In this document: positions 56,401 to 64,000 of the stretch, in pieces
Numbering within the stretch: position 1 is the first letter of the stretch
Layout: the number at the start of each line of letters is the position of its first letter
Assembly (NCBI RefSeq): GCF_000519185.1
Contig: NZ_JAFA01000001.1
Location: 310,001 to 374,000 of the forward strand
Direction of reading: 5' to 3'
DNA length: 64,000 nucleotides
From: Paraburkholderia nodosa DSM 21604
GTDB taxonomy: Bacteria > Pseudomonadota > Gammaproteobacteria > Burkholderiales > Burkholderiaceae
The notes under the pieces: model-generated
The model's input: only the letters and a program-made list of their open reading frames with translations
The model's database searches: none
What the model was told of the DNA's origin: nothing
Made by a program: the position numbers and the translations under genes

Positions 56401-57936
56401 GTTGTCCGTGTCGAGGTTGATGGTGCCGTGCGACTCGTCGGCGTCGATGTGCCCCCAGAGGTTCTCGACCCCCGGCAGGCCCGCGCGCGGGTGACCGCGC
56501 GGCGTGAGGCCCGGCCCCGGCTCCTGCGCGTTCACGCTGATACCCTGCAGGTCGCCCTTGAAGCGATAGTGGGTGACCGGCTCGACGCTCGTGGAGCGCT
56601 GCTCGGCGGCCGCTTCGCCCGACTCGGGCTTCGCGCGCTCGAGGGAGAGATCGTAGTTCGCCACCAGCCCGCGCGGGTCGAAGCGCACGAGCGCGCCCTG
56701 CACGCGCCCGGGCAGCGGCAGCGCGCGCATGAACTCGGCGAGGATGCCGAGATCGATGCGGTCGCCGCGCACGCTCATGAGCTGGCCGTGCTGGAGCGTT
56801 TGCTGGCGAAAGCGCGCGTCGAGCGTCGTGAGGGCGAGCGAGCGCGTGAGCGGCGTGCCGTCGTCGAGCGGCGGTTGGCCCAGTTCCGCGTGCATGTCGC
56901 GCAGCTTGAGCGAGTAGTCGCCGGGCTGGATGCCCATGCTCCAGTGGAAGCTCGCGACCGGCATGTCGAGCAGCGGCTGGGTGGGCCGCGTGCGCAGCGA
57001 TATGTTTGCGCCTTCTAGCGCGCCGCTCGCCTCGAGGATGCGCCCGTTCGAAAAGTGCGCCCAGATCGAGTTGTCGATGCGCCCCGCGTAGGTGGCGATC
57101 GGGAAGTTGATGTAGCGCGCGAGCGTGGGCAGATCGACGGGACCGGTCGAGAGGTAGGTGTCGCCCGTCCAGCTGATCGGCTTGCCGGCCTGCGCGTAGT
57201 GCGCATGCGTGAAGTGCGCGCGGAAGTCGAGCGGGCCGTGCAGCACGGTGCCCTCGGCCGGCGCCTGGAGCGCGACGCGGTGCTCGTAGCCGTCGTTGAG
57301 AATCGCGAGGCGGATGTGCGAGAGCGCGAGGTCGGGCACGTCGCGCGTGGCGTCGTGCCAGCGCAGCGTGCCGCCGCGCAGCACGACGGCCTGCTGGCGC
57401 ATGAGCCAGGTCGTGAAGGTGGCGTTGCCCGTATGTGCGGTGGGCACCGGCACGCCAGCCACGGTGAGCGTGCCGTCGTCCTCGCGCGCGATGTGCACGT
57501 CGGGCTGCTCGACCACGATGCTCGAGAGCAGCGGCTCGAGCAGCACGACCGAGCGCCACGATACCGAGGCCGTGGCGTGCGGCACGTCGAGCGCGATGTT
57601 GCCGTGGCGGTCGCGAATCGTCAGATCAGTGACGTCGATGCCGGGCTGGAAGCCCGACCAGTGCGGCGCGAGCTTGCCGATGCGGAACTCGGCGTGAATC
57701 TTCGAGGAGACGAGCTGCTCGATGCGCGGACGGAAGTTGTCCACGTACGGCAGCACGACGTAGCGCAGCCCGAGCAGCAGGACCGAGACGATGAAATACA
57801 GGACGAGCGCGATGATCGCCAGCACGCGCAGCGTCTGGCGCAGTACCGGGTGATGATGGTGCGGACCCCCTGGCTCGGTAGCCTGGCTGGCATGTCCAGA
57901 TTGGGGTAGGCCGGCGTGATCGTTTCGCTCGGACAT
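53473..57936 (-). CDS. yhdP: YhdP-family AsmA-like giant envelope protein
   Basis: A 1487-residue protein with one N-terminal membrane helix (about residues 32-58, VLRQTLRVLAIIALVLYFIV) and a very long periplasmic beta-rich region ending in the C-terminal AsmA-like segment (GVIAAAIINPLFGLGALIGD, FAITGPWAKPHVERL). YhdP, with TamB and YdbH, is implicated in moving phospholipids to the outer membrane. It is over 200 residues longer than the E. coli protein, partly because of an Ala/Pro/Ser-rich linker at about residues 1015-1095. It heads a leftward group with the nitrilase gene and tldD and is divergent from glnE. Confidence 0.93.
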   Translation of the reverse strand: MSERNDHAGLPQSGHASQATEPGGPHHHHPVLRQTLRVLAIIALVLYFIVSVLLLGLRYVVLPYVDNFRPRIEQLVSSKIHAEFRIGKLAPHWSGFQPGIDVTDLTIRDRHGNIALDVPHATASVSWRSVVLLEPLLSSIVVEQPDVHIAREDDGTLTVAGVPVPTAHTGNATFTTWLMRQQAVVLRGGTLRWHDATRDVPDLALSHIRLAILNDGYEHRVALQAPAEGTVLHGPLDFRAHFTHAHYAQAGKPISWTGDTYLSTGPVDLPTLARYINFPIATYAGRIDNSIWAHFSNGRILEASGALEGANISLRTRPTQPLLDMPVASFHWSMGIQPGDYSLKLRDMHAELGQPPLDDGTPLTRSLALTTLDARFRQQTLQHGQLMSVRGDRIDLGILAEFMRALPLPGRVQGALVRFDPRGLVANYDLSLERAKPESGEAAAEQRSTSVEPVTHYRFKGDLQGISVNAQEPGPGLTPRGHPRAGLPGVENLWGHIDADESHGTINLDTDNVAITLPGVFDNPRLTLDRLYGAAKWAVAAEREPGNRMKAFTVDVASLGIENADARAKMTAHYTNPGKGRGSLDLVAHFDEAKVKAIPRYLPTAISEKTRIYLGHGLQAGRSKGATIEIHGDLTKFPYSRDPDAGQFRIVAPFTGGRFDPSPFPPRKMRNGAPNVWPAFDGIDGVFKMHENKLRFDVDRGHYRNFVLRNVSGRIEELGVKGSDIVIEGSGRGPLADLLDYADNSSIGYISKHATEKVRAQGQSTLALKLTIPRHPMPKVLLAGAIGFENNTLTANNVPPVSNLTGRVRFTNHSANVDRLTARFLGGDLRASGGMRDDGHYKVDVAGDVAVDAARGLNLHGMAAAALGRLAGAAPYSLSVAGQRGRLPDVKANADLTGLALDLPAPFGKAAGTPMPLNFELQPGTGVPAESAIGADARADDAAFEHAELTLGPLAARYVMRRHPGHVPEVVRGAIGMNRPADLPSEGVTAAVDLPTFDADAWRAVVQQLRGTVAAQAQGPTAASAAASGVQAPVPPPRTAAERAAERMARNAAPGAASELQADNTAAAAPQSPASATTAAAPTAASSALAPNGAVGQFLPSRFAVHVGMLTLLKRHWENVVLGASRIGERGNEWQANVASNQVSGHVSWKPGAVPGAPGTLEARLARLTVPAATENDLLGQAMSQPAQNMPSIDLVVNQLIVRDRDLGRLQVNAHNFDDNGVPVWQLDQLDISNPDAHLTATENWRAVGDTAAGDDSAAAGMQTPRRTALDFHLDIKDAGALLVRAGKPHVLKSGSGTLSGNLEWQGGPSRIDFPSLNGNLTLDLRHGQILKVDPGVARLLGVLSLQSLARFVTTDFRDIIGEGLPFTSATATAQIQNGIGSTNDFKLVTAPGRATMAGSVDLAHETQDLRVHVVPTVSAGAGVIAAAIINPLFGLGALIGDVVLSQTLEHAFAMDFAITGPWAKPHVERLHGDQGKMDAQSPATVH

Positions 57937-58243
57937 GCTGCGGCGGGTGGGGTATGGTAGCGTTGCGTTCTAACGACGAAATGTATCACAGAGGGCCGCC
58001 AGAACGCCCATCCGGGGAAGCCGGGATGGCCATGCGGCGCGTGACACGCATGATTTTTTGCACTGCGGCGGCGGCTATGCCGGACGCATCGGCGAGGCGG
58101 ATCGCGAGAGCCGGTGGGCGGTGCGCGCGTGGCGCGGGGCGAACCCTCGCGGTCGAGCCATCGGTATCGGCATCGTCACACTGGCATCGTCTTCAACCCA
58201 GGCGCGCGACACGACCGCGAGCCTTCCCGGCAAGCAGCACTTC
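57937..58243. other. Divergent yhdP-glnE intergenic region
   Basis: 307 bases without a convincing gene; presumed to hold the divergent promoters. The glnE frame stays open through much of it, but the residues are arginine- and glycine-rich and do not resemble the family. Confidence 0.5.
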
Positions 58244-61063
58244 ATGACTGACATCCCTCTTCTGAGTTCCAGCTATTCCCGTTATGCAGCACGTGCTTAC
58301 GCCGCGCGTCCCGAACTGGCGGCGCAGGTCGAGGCGCTGGCCGCCGCGCCGCTCTCGCGCGAACGCATCGTCGCGCGGCTCGACGCGTTGAGTGGGCAAC
58401 TGCTCGCTGCAGCAAACGCCGCACCCGGCGCACCGCTGGGCGACGAGCAGTTAAAGAAGGTCCTGCGCCAGCTGCGCGTGGAAGTGATCGGCGCCGTGAT
58501 GGAGCGGGATCTCGGCGGCGTGGCCGACGTCGCCGAAGTGACCGGCAGCATGACCGATCTGGCCGAAGTCACGATCCAGCGCGCGCTCGCCTGCGTGAGC
58601 GCCGACCTCGAGACGCTCTTCGGAGAGCCGCGCGGCCCGGGCGGCGAGCGCCTCACGCTCGGCGTGGTGGGTATGGGCAAGCTGGGCGGGCGCGAGCTGA
58701 ACGTTTCGTCCGACATCGACCTGATCTTCGTTTATGAAGACGACGGCGAAACCACGGGCGGCCAGCGCTCGCCCATCGCCACGCAGGACTTCTTCACGCG
58801 CGTGGGCAAGCGCCTGATCGCCGCCTTGAGCGACGTGACGGCCGATGGCTTCGTGTTTCGCGTGGACATGCGCCTGCGCCCGAACGGCGACTCCGGGCCG
58901 CTCGTGTGCAGCCTCGGCATGCTCGAAGAGTACTTCTACGTGCAGGGCCGCGAGTGGGAGCGCTACGCGTGGATCAAGGGGCGGCTCGTTTCCGAGGACG
59001 AGAGCGACAGCGCGCTGCGTCTTGCACGCCAGCTCGATTCGCTCGTGAAGCCCTTCGTTTACCGCCGCTATCTGGACTTCGGCGTGATCAGCGCGATCCG
59101 CTCGCTGCACGTGCAGATCCGCCAGGAAGCGCAGCGGCGCGCCATGATGCGCCCCGACAAGGCCGACGACATCAAGCTCGGGCGCGGCGGGATTCGCGAG
59201 ATCGAGTTCAGCGCCCAGGTGTTCCAGCTCATTCGCGGCGGCCAGGATGCGGGCTTTCGCGTGCGCCCGACGCTCGCCGTGCTCGGCTACGCTGCCGCGC
59301 GCGGACTGATCGCGCCCGATGTGTGCGGCGAGCTTACGCGCGCCTACCACTTCCTGCGCGACCTCGAGCATCGCCTGCAGTACCGCGACGACGCGCAAAC
59401 GCACGCCATGCCTGTGGACGCCGAGGAGCGCGCCGCGCTCGCGAAGTCGATGGGCTTTGCCGACTACGCCGCGCTGATGACGACGCTCGATGGCCACCGC
59501 GACAACGTCGAGCGCCAGTTCGTGCAGATCTTCTCCGACAAGATGGGCGGCGAGGGCGGCTGCGGTGCGTCCGAAGACGGCGCGGCGGCATGGGTCTGGA
59601 GCGGCGCGCTCATGGAAGAGGGCGCCGAAGACTCGTTGCTCGAACGTCTCACGGAACTGGGCATCGACGACCCCGCGCCGCTGCTCGCGCGCCTGCGCGG
59701 ACTCTGGCAGTCGTCGCGTTACGCGGGGCTGCCCGAGAAAAGCCGTGAGCGCTTCGACAGCGTCGCGCAGCGCGCGCTCGAAGCCGCGCGCACGCTCGAG
59801 CCGCGCGAGCGCCGCGGCGATACGCTCGCGCGCATGTTCGACCTGCTCGAAGCCGTGATCCGGCGCGGCGCGTATCTCGCGCTGCTCACCGAATACCCAG
59901 ATGCGCTCAGCCGCGTGCTCAAGGTATTGGGCGGCTCTCGCTGGGCGGCGGGCTATCTGATTCGCCATCCGCAACTGCTCGACGAGCTGCTCGACGACGA
60001 GGCGGTTGCGTCGCCCTTCGACTGGCCCGAGTTCTCGCGCCTGTTGCGCGCACGGCTCGCCGCCGCCACCGACGTCGAGCAGCAGATGGACCTGCTGCGC
60101 CACGCGCACCAGGCCGAGGTGTTCCGCATCCTGCTCAACGACCTGGCGGGGCGGCTCTCGGTGGAGCACGTGAGCGACCGGCTCTCCGAACTTGCCGACG
60201 CCGTGCTCGACGCGACTATCGAGACCGTCTGGAAGCAGTTCGCCAAACGCCATCGCGAGGTGCCGCGCTTCGCGGCGATCGCTTACGGCAAGCTCGGCGG
60301 CAAGGAGCTGGGCTACGCGTCGGACCTCGACATCATCTTTCTGTACGAAGACGAGGACGAGCGCGCCTCGGAGATCTACGCGACCTTCGCGCGCCGCCTC
60401 ATCACGTGGCTCACCACGGCCACTGGCGCGGGCACGCTGTTCGACGTCGATCTGCGCCTGCGGCCGAACGGCGAGTCGGGCCTGCTCGTGACCGACCTCG
60501 ACGCGTTCCGCCGCTACCAGCTGCGCGAAGGGGACGCGGCGAACACGGCGTGGGTCTGGGAGCACCAGGCGCTCACGCGTGCGCGCTTCTCGGCCGGGGA
60601 CGCAGCGATCGGCAGCGCCTTCGAGGCGATCCGCGTGCAGGTGCTGACCACGCCGCGCGACGCCGCGCCGCTCGCGAAGGAAATCGTGGAGATGCGCCAG
60701 CGCGTCGAAGATGGCCACCCGAACCGCACCGAACTTTTCGACCTGAAGCACGACCGCGGCGGCATGGTGGACATCGAGTTTCTCGTCCAGTACTGGGTAC
60801 TGCTGCACGCGGCGCAGGACCCCGAGCTGATCCGCAACACGGGCAATATCGCGCTGCTGCGCGAGGTGTCGCGCTTCGGGCTGATGAGCGAGGAGGAGGC
60901 CGAAACGATAGGCTCGGCGTACCGGCTGTATCGCAAGCTGCAGCACCAGTTGCGGCTCGACGGCATGGAGAAGGCGCGTGTCGATCCGGCGCGTGTGGAG
61001 CGCGAGCGCGAGGCCGTGCTGGCGTTGTGGAAGCGCGTGTTTGGGGAGCGGGGGGAGGCTTAG
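58244..61063 (+). CDS. glnE: Bifunctional glutamine synthetase adenylyltransferase / deadenylase
   Basis: Adds and removes AMP on glutamine synthetase in response to PII status. The 939-residue product has two nucleotidyltransferase domains with the paired signatures GMGKLGGRELNVSSDIDLIF (deadenylase side, about residues 145-165) and YGKLGGKELGYASDLDIIF (adenylylation side, about 680-700), each followed by the LRPNG motif (RVDMRLRPNG, DVDLRLRPNG). The ATG giving MTDIPLLSSSYSRYAARA is chosen over a 62-residue upstream extension. Its last four bases overlap the convergent toxin gene. Confidence 0.96.
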   Translation: MTDIPLLSSSYSRYAARAYAARPELAAQVEALAAAPLSRERIVARLDALSGQLLAAANAAPGAPLGDEQLKKVLRQLRVEVIGAVMERDLGGVADVAEVTGSMTDLAEVTIQRALACVSADLETLFGEPRGPGGERLTLGVVGMGKLGGRELNVSSDIDLIFVYEDDGETTGGQRSPIATQDFFTRVGKRLIAALSDVTADGFVFRVDMRLRPNGDSGPLVCSLGMLEEYFYVQGREWERYAWIKGRLVSEDESDSALRLARQLDSLVKPFVYRRYLDFGVISAIRSLHVQIRQEAQRRAMMRPDKADDIKLGRGGIREIEFSAQVFQLIRGGQDAGFRVRPTLAVLGYAAARGLIAPDVCGELTRAYHFLRDLEHRLQYRDDAQTHAMPVDAEERAALAKSMGFADYAALMTTLDGHRDNVERQFVQIFSDKMGGEGGCGASEDGAAAWVWSGALMEEGAEDSLLERLTELGIDDPAPLLARLRGLWQSSRYAGLPEKSRERFDSVAQRALEAARTLEPRERRGDTLARMFDLLEAVIRRGAYLALLTEYPDALSRVLKVLGGSRWAAGYLIRHPQLLDELLDDEAVASPFDWPEFSRLLRARLAAATDVEQQMDLLRHAHQAEVFRILLNDLAGRLSVEHVSDRLSELADAVLDATIETVWKQFAKRHREVPRFAAIAYGKLGGKELGYASDLDIIFLYEDEDERASEIYATFARRLITWLTTATGAGTLFDVDLRLRPNGESGLLVTDLDAFRRYQLREGDAANTAWVWEHQALTRARFSAGDAAIGSAFEAIRVQVLTTPRDAAPLAKEIVEMRQRVEDGHPNRTELFDLKHDRGGMVDIEFLVQYWVLLHAAQDPELIRNTGNIALLREVSRFGLMSEEEAETIGSAYRLYRKLQHQLRLDGMEKARVDPARVEREREAVLALWKRVFGERGEA

Positions 61064-61380
61064 GGCCTCAGCAGAAGCCTGGCCAGAACGTCCTTCAGGT
61101 CTCTGCGAGTGTCGACGATCAAATGGATATAGATCATCGGATCGTCGATCTCGTAGACGATGCGGTTCATGCCGCTCACTATCTGCCGATAGTTCGGAAC
61201 GCCCAGCTCCGCGAGTTCGTGAGGAATGTGCCCATTACGGGGAAATGCCTCGAGTTGTTCGATATCGCCGCGAATCTTCGCGGACGTTTCGCGCCAGGCT
61301 TTTTGGCCGAATTTGGCGATCACGTAGCGTCGGATGTCTTGCAGGTCGGTGCGCGCCGACTGGAGGAAGACGGCCTTCAT
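61060..61380 (-). CDS. RelE/ParE-family toxin
   Basis: A 106-residue toxin of the RelE/ParE superfamily: VFLQSARTDLQDIRRYVIAKF at the N-terminus, LEAFPRNGHIPHEL, the core strand NYRQIVSGMNRIVYEID and a C-terminal VDTRRDLKDVLARLL. It could be a ribosome-dependent RNase (RelE) or a gyrase poison (ParE); the length and NYRQIV..YRI-like core lean to ParE. Its start overlaps the antitoxin stop by four bases (ATGA), and its stop overlaps the 3' end of glnE. Confidence 0.88.
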   Translation of the reverse strand: MKAVFLQSARTDLQDIRRYVIAKFGQKAWRETSAKIRGDIEQLEAFPRNGHIPHELAELGVPNYRQIVSGMNRIVYEIDDPMIYIHLIVDTRRDLKDVLARLLLRP

Positions 61381-61658
61381 GCAATACCGTCGTCCTTGTC
61401 CATCTGCTCCAGTTCAGCGAAAACATCACTTGCGGGAATGAAGCGACCGGCTTCGATTTCCTTGCGCCCCAGGGTCAGAATCTTCAGAAGTGCTAACGTC
61501 TGCTGCATGTCCTCGTAGGATTGTGCGTCCTGCACGACGACCCTGGCTTCGCCGTTCTGGGTAATCAGCATCGGCTCGCCACTTTCCGTGATCTCGCGGA
61601 CGATCTCGGCGGCGTGGCTCTTCAGATAGCTGATTGGTTTGACCTGGCTGGGCTTCAT
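61377..61658 (-). CDS. Phd/YefM-family antitoxin
   Basis: A 93-residue antitoxin with the Phd/YefM DNA-binding N-terminus (PISYLKSHAAEIVREITESG, then EPMLITQNGEARVVVQDAQS) and a C-terminal toxin-binding tail rich in acidic residues (VFAELEQMDKDD). GAGGAA precedes the ATG. It is the first gene of the pair and should autorepress through the palindrome just upstream. Confidence 0.9.
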   Translation of the reverse strand: MKPSQVKPISYLKSHAAEIVREITESGEPMLITQNGEARVVVQDAQSYEDMQQTLALLKILTLGRKEIEAGRFIPASDVFAELEQMDKDDGIA

Positions 61659-61684
61659 TTCCGTTCCTCGGGCTAGCAGTCTAT

Positions 61685-61700
61685 GGGTCTAAATATAGAC
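61685..61700. promoter_or_regulatory. Palindromic operator candidate of the toxin-antitoxin pair
   Basis: GGTCTA and TAGACC flank AATA, 26 bases upstream of the antitoxin start, in a locally AT-rich patch between the antitoxin gene and recN. Position and symmetry fit autoregulation by a Phd/YefM antitoxin. Confidence 0.55.
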
Positions 61701-61758
61701 CTAAATTCGGACTGATTGGAGGCTATATTTGGGGTTATATCAACGGAAAAGTACGCCC

Positions 61759-63438
61759 TCAAGCCGCCAACATCTCCTTCGCATGCCGCCGGGTCGTCGC
61801 GGTAATCTCCAGCCCGCCCAGCATGCGCGCGACTTCTTCCACCCGGCCGCCCTTGTCGAGCGGTGTGACGTCCGAGACCGTGCCGCCGTTGCCGTCGCCG
61901 GACTTCGCCACCTGGAAGTGGTGATCGCCGCGCGCCGCGACCTGCGGCAAGTGCGTGACGCACAGCACCTGGCGTGCGCGCCCGAGCTGGTGCAGCAGGC
62001 GGCCCACCACTTCGGCTACGCCCCCGCCAATGCCCGTATCGACTTCGTCGAAAATCAGCGTGGGCGTGGGGCTCGCCGCGCTCGCGATCACGGCGAGCGC
62101 GAGGCTGATGCGCGCGAGCTCGCCGCCCGAGGCGATCTTCGCGAGCGGACGCAGCGGCACGCCGGCGTGGCCCGCCACGCGGAATTCGATCTGCTCCAGA
62201 CCGTGCGCGCTGCCGATCGGCTCGCCGGTCGAGCTGCTGCCGAGCGCCACGAGCGCGACTTCGAAGCTGCCGCCCGCCATCGACAGTTCCTGCATGCCTT
62301 GCGTGACCGCCGTGCCGAGCGCCTTCGCCGCCTTGGCGCGCGCCTTCGAGAGCTGGCGCGCCTGTGCGAGATAGGCGTCCTGCGCCTTCTGCCCGGCGGC
62401 GCGCAGGCCGTCGAGATCGGACGCGGCGTCGAGCGCCGCGAGCTGCTGGCGGCGTGCCGCGTGTTCCTCGGGCAGCGTCTCGGCCGGCAGGCGGAACTTG
62501 CGCGCCGTCGAATGCAGCGCGTCGAGGCGCCGTTCGACCTGCGCGAGATGTTGCGGATCGAGATCGAGGCGCTGCGCGTAATGCGAGAGCGAGTACGCCG
62601 CTTCCTGAATCTGGATCGCGGCGGGTTCGAGCGCGGCGAGCGCGTCGTCGAGCTCGGCGTCGACTTCGGCGAGAGAGCGCAGCTTCGAGACGATCGAGTT
62701 CAGCTGCGAGAGCATCGCTTCGTCGGATTCCGATAACGCCGCGAGCGCGCCTTGCACGCCTTCGATCAGGTTGGCCGAGTTCGAAAGCCGCACGTGCTCC
62801 GCGTTCACTTCCTCCCATTCGCCCGGCTGCGGCGCGAGCTTGTCGAGCTCGGCGAGCTGCCACGCGAGGCGCTCGCGCTCGAGCTGCAGCTCGCGGTCGC
62901 GCGACATGGCGCTTTGCAGTGCGAGACGCGCGTCGCGCGCGTCGCGCCATGCGCGCGTGACGGTGGCGGCGAGATCCGTGAGGCCTGCGTGCGTGTCGAA
63001 CAGTTCGCGCTGCGCGTCGGGGCGCATGAGCAGTTGGTGCGCATGCTGGCCGTGGATGTCCACGAGCATTTCGCCCAGCTCGCGCAGCTGCGCGAGCGTG
63101 GCCGGCGTGCCGTTGATGAAGGCACGCGAGCGCCCGCCGCTGTCCACCACGCGGCGCATCATGACCGTGTGCTCGCCATCGCCGTTCGTGAGCGCCTGCT
63201 CGTCGAGCCAATGCGCGGCATGCGCGGGCACATCGAACTCGGCGGTGATGTCGGCGCGGCTCTCGCCCGTGCGCACCACGCTCGCGTCGGCGCGCGTGCC
63301 AAGCGTGAGGGCGAGGGCGTCGATCAGGATCGACTTGCCAGCGCCCGTCTCGCCGGAAAACACGGTGAAGCCGCTGTCGAATTCGAGGTCGAGCGCGGCG
63401 ACGATCACGAAGTCGCGAATCGAGAGATGGCGAAGCAT
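61759..63438 (-). CDS. recN: DNA repair protein RecN
   Basis: SMC-like ATPase for double-strand-break repair. The 559-residue product has Walker A GETGAGKSILIDAL (about residues 29-42), a central coiled-coil region of about 250 residues, and the C-terminal ABC signature region (LASGGELARISLALAVI) with Walker B-type IFDEVDTGIGGG. It follows nadK on the same strand, a common arrangement. No obvious LexA box was seen in the short gap. Confidence 0.96.
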   Translation of the reverse strand: MLRHLSIRDFVIVAALDLEFDSGFTVFSGETGAGKSILIDALALTLGTRADASVVRTGESRADITAEFDVPAHAAHWLDEQALTNGDGEHTVMMRRVVDSGGRSRAFINGTPATLAQLRELGEMLVDIHGQHAHQLLMRPDAQRELFDTHAGLTDLAATVTRAWRDARDARLALQSAMSRDRELQLERERLAWQLAELDKLAPQPGEWEEVNAEHVRLSNSANLIEGVQGALAALSESDEAMLSQLNSIVSKLRSLAEVDAELDDALAALEPAAIQIQEAAYSLSHYAQRLDLDPQHLAQVERRLDALHSTARKFRLPAETLPEEHAARRQQLAALDAASDLDGLRAAGQKAQDAYLAQARQLSKARAKAAKALGTAVTQGMQELSMAGGSFEVALVALGSSSTGEPIGSAHGLEQIEFRVAGHAGVPLRPLAKIASGGELARISLALAVIASAASPTPTLIFDEVDTGIGGGVAEVVGRLLHQLGRARQVLCVTHLPQVAARGDHHFQVAKSGDGNGGTVSDVTPLDKGGRVEEVARMLGGLEITATTRRHAKEMLAA

Positions 63439-63534
63439 GGCGTCTGGTTCTGCTCTTTTTGGATTGGCTTTGATGACCGTGGGACGGCTGGCTGCATGGC
63501 AACGGCCCCGCGCGCTTCACGCGAAGACGCGGGT

Positions 63535-64000
63535 TTAGTCCTCCGGATCGCCCTGCAGCGAGGGGTGCTCGTTCCAGTGCAGCTTCTTGCGCAGCGTGCG
63601 GTAGTAGCTGTAGCCGACCGGGTGCAGGAAGGGCACGGTGTGGCGCGAGCGGCGCACCTCGATCACGTCGTTCAGCTCCAGCGCCGTGAACGACTGCATG
63701 TCGAAGTTCACGTTGACGTCGCGGCCCGCCACGATCTGGATGCTCACCTTGCAGTCGTCGGGCAGCACGATCGGGCGGTTCGAGAGCGCGTGCGGCGCGA
63801 TCGGCACGAGCACGATGCCTTGCAGCTGCGGATGCAGGATCGGCCCCTGCGACGACAGCGCGTAGGCGGTCGAGCCCGTGGGCGTCGCGACGATCAGACC
63901 GTCGGAGCGCTGGTTGTACATGAAGCGGCCATCCACGTTCACACGCAGTTCGGCCATGCCCGAAAAGCCGCTCCGGTTCACGACCACGTCGTTGAAGGCG
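63535..64000 (-). CDS. nadK: NAD kinase (5' part cut by window edge)
   Basis: Phosphorylates NAD to NADP. About 155 C-terminal codons are visible, beginning within the catalytic domain ([18 protein letters not shown]) and including the family segment [20 protein letters not shown] and NRPIVLPDD. The N-terminal GGDGT motif should lie beyond base 64000. The reading frame continues to the window edge, so the start codon is not present. Confidence 0.93.
   Translation of the reverse strand, partial: AFNDVVVNRSGFSGMAELRVNVDGRFMYNQRSDGLIVATPTGSTAYALSSQGPILHPQLQGIVLVPIAPHALSNRPIVLPDDCKVSIQIVAGRDVNVNFDMQSFTALELNDVIEVRRSRHTVPFLHPVGYSYYRTLRKKLHWNEHPSLQGDPED

Noticed and set aside
58451..60946. An 831-codon open frame on the - strand opposite glnE
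   Set aside because: Lies wholly antisense to glnE and shows no recognisable fold.

Overview
The window is a contiguous, GC-rich stretch of chromosome from a Burkholderiaceae betaproteobacterium, most likely Burkholderia sensu lato (Paraburkholderia, Caballeronia or Burkholderia). This rests on the gene order queA-tgt-yajC-secD, the adjacent recG-oxyR pair, the glcDEF locus with an extra D-lactate-dehydrogenase-like gene, and the codon use. No rRNA, tRNA, insertion sequence, phage or CRISPR was seen. Genes are cut at both ends: secD on the left and nadK on the right.

Bases 1-23,000 are mostly housekeeping and stress genes. queA, tgt, yajC and secD run leftward (tRNA queuosine synthesis, then the Sec translocase accessory subunits). 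recG and oxyR run rightward, followed by a peroxide-defence group: a 34-codon ORF with a strong ribosome-binding site, a monofunctional catalase, a 58-codon membrane-peptide ORF, and dps. Candidate OxyR boxes of the same form precede oxyR and the catalase. ubiA faces proC and yggS across a bidirectional terminator. A leftward glycolate/D-lactate oxidation operon (D-LDH-like, glcD, glcE, glcF), a PduO-type cobalamin adenosyltransferase and an hmp flavohaemoglobin with an NsrR-type operator follow.

Bases 21,877-49,394 are an accessory exopolysaccharide region. At its left edge, two paralogous 334-residue GlxA-like AraC regulators bracket a GDP-mannose hydrolase and a large secreted clan GH-A glycosidase. 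The rest is a Wzx/Wzy-type cluster with colanic-acid-like parts: manC, a polyprenyl-phosphate hexose-1-phosphate transferase, a tyrosine autokinase co-polymerase, gmd, fcl, wcaI, wcaF, wza, a Wzy candidate, an acyltransferase, Wzx, and four further glycosyltransferases. The second half changes strand repeatedly. The gene set implies a GDP-mannose/GDP-L-fucose polymer that is acetylated or otherwise acylated. No UDP-glucose dehydrogenase and no low-molecular-weight tyrosine phosphatase lie in the window.

Bases 49,452-64,000 return to core genes. aroG (DAHP synthase) has a complete promoter, an aromatic-rich leader peptide and a terminator/antiterminator pair, the clearest regulatory system in the window. 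tldD, a nitrilase-family amidase and the very large AsmA-like yhdP run leftward. glnE runs rightward and meets a Phd/RelE-type toxin-antitoxin pair, then recN and the 3' part of nadK. A small hairpin element with compensatory base changes occurs at three intergenic sites (near 3.67, 4.97 and 45.5 kb).
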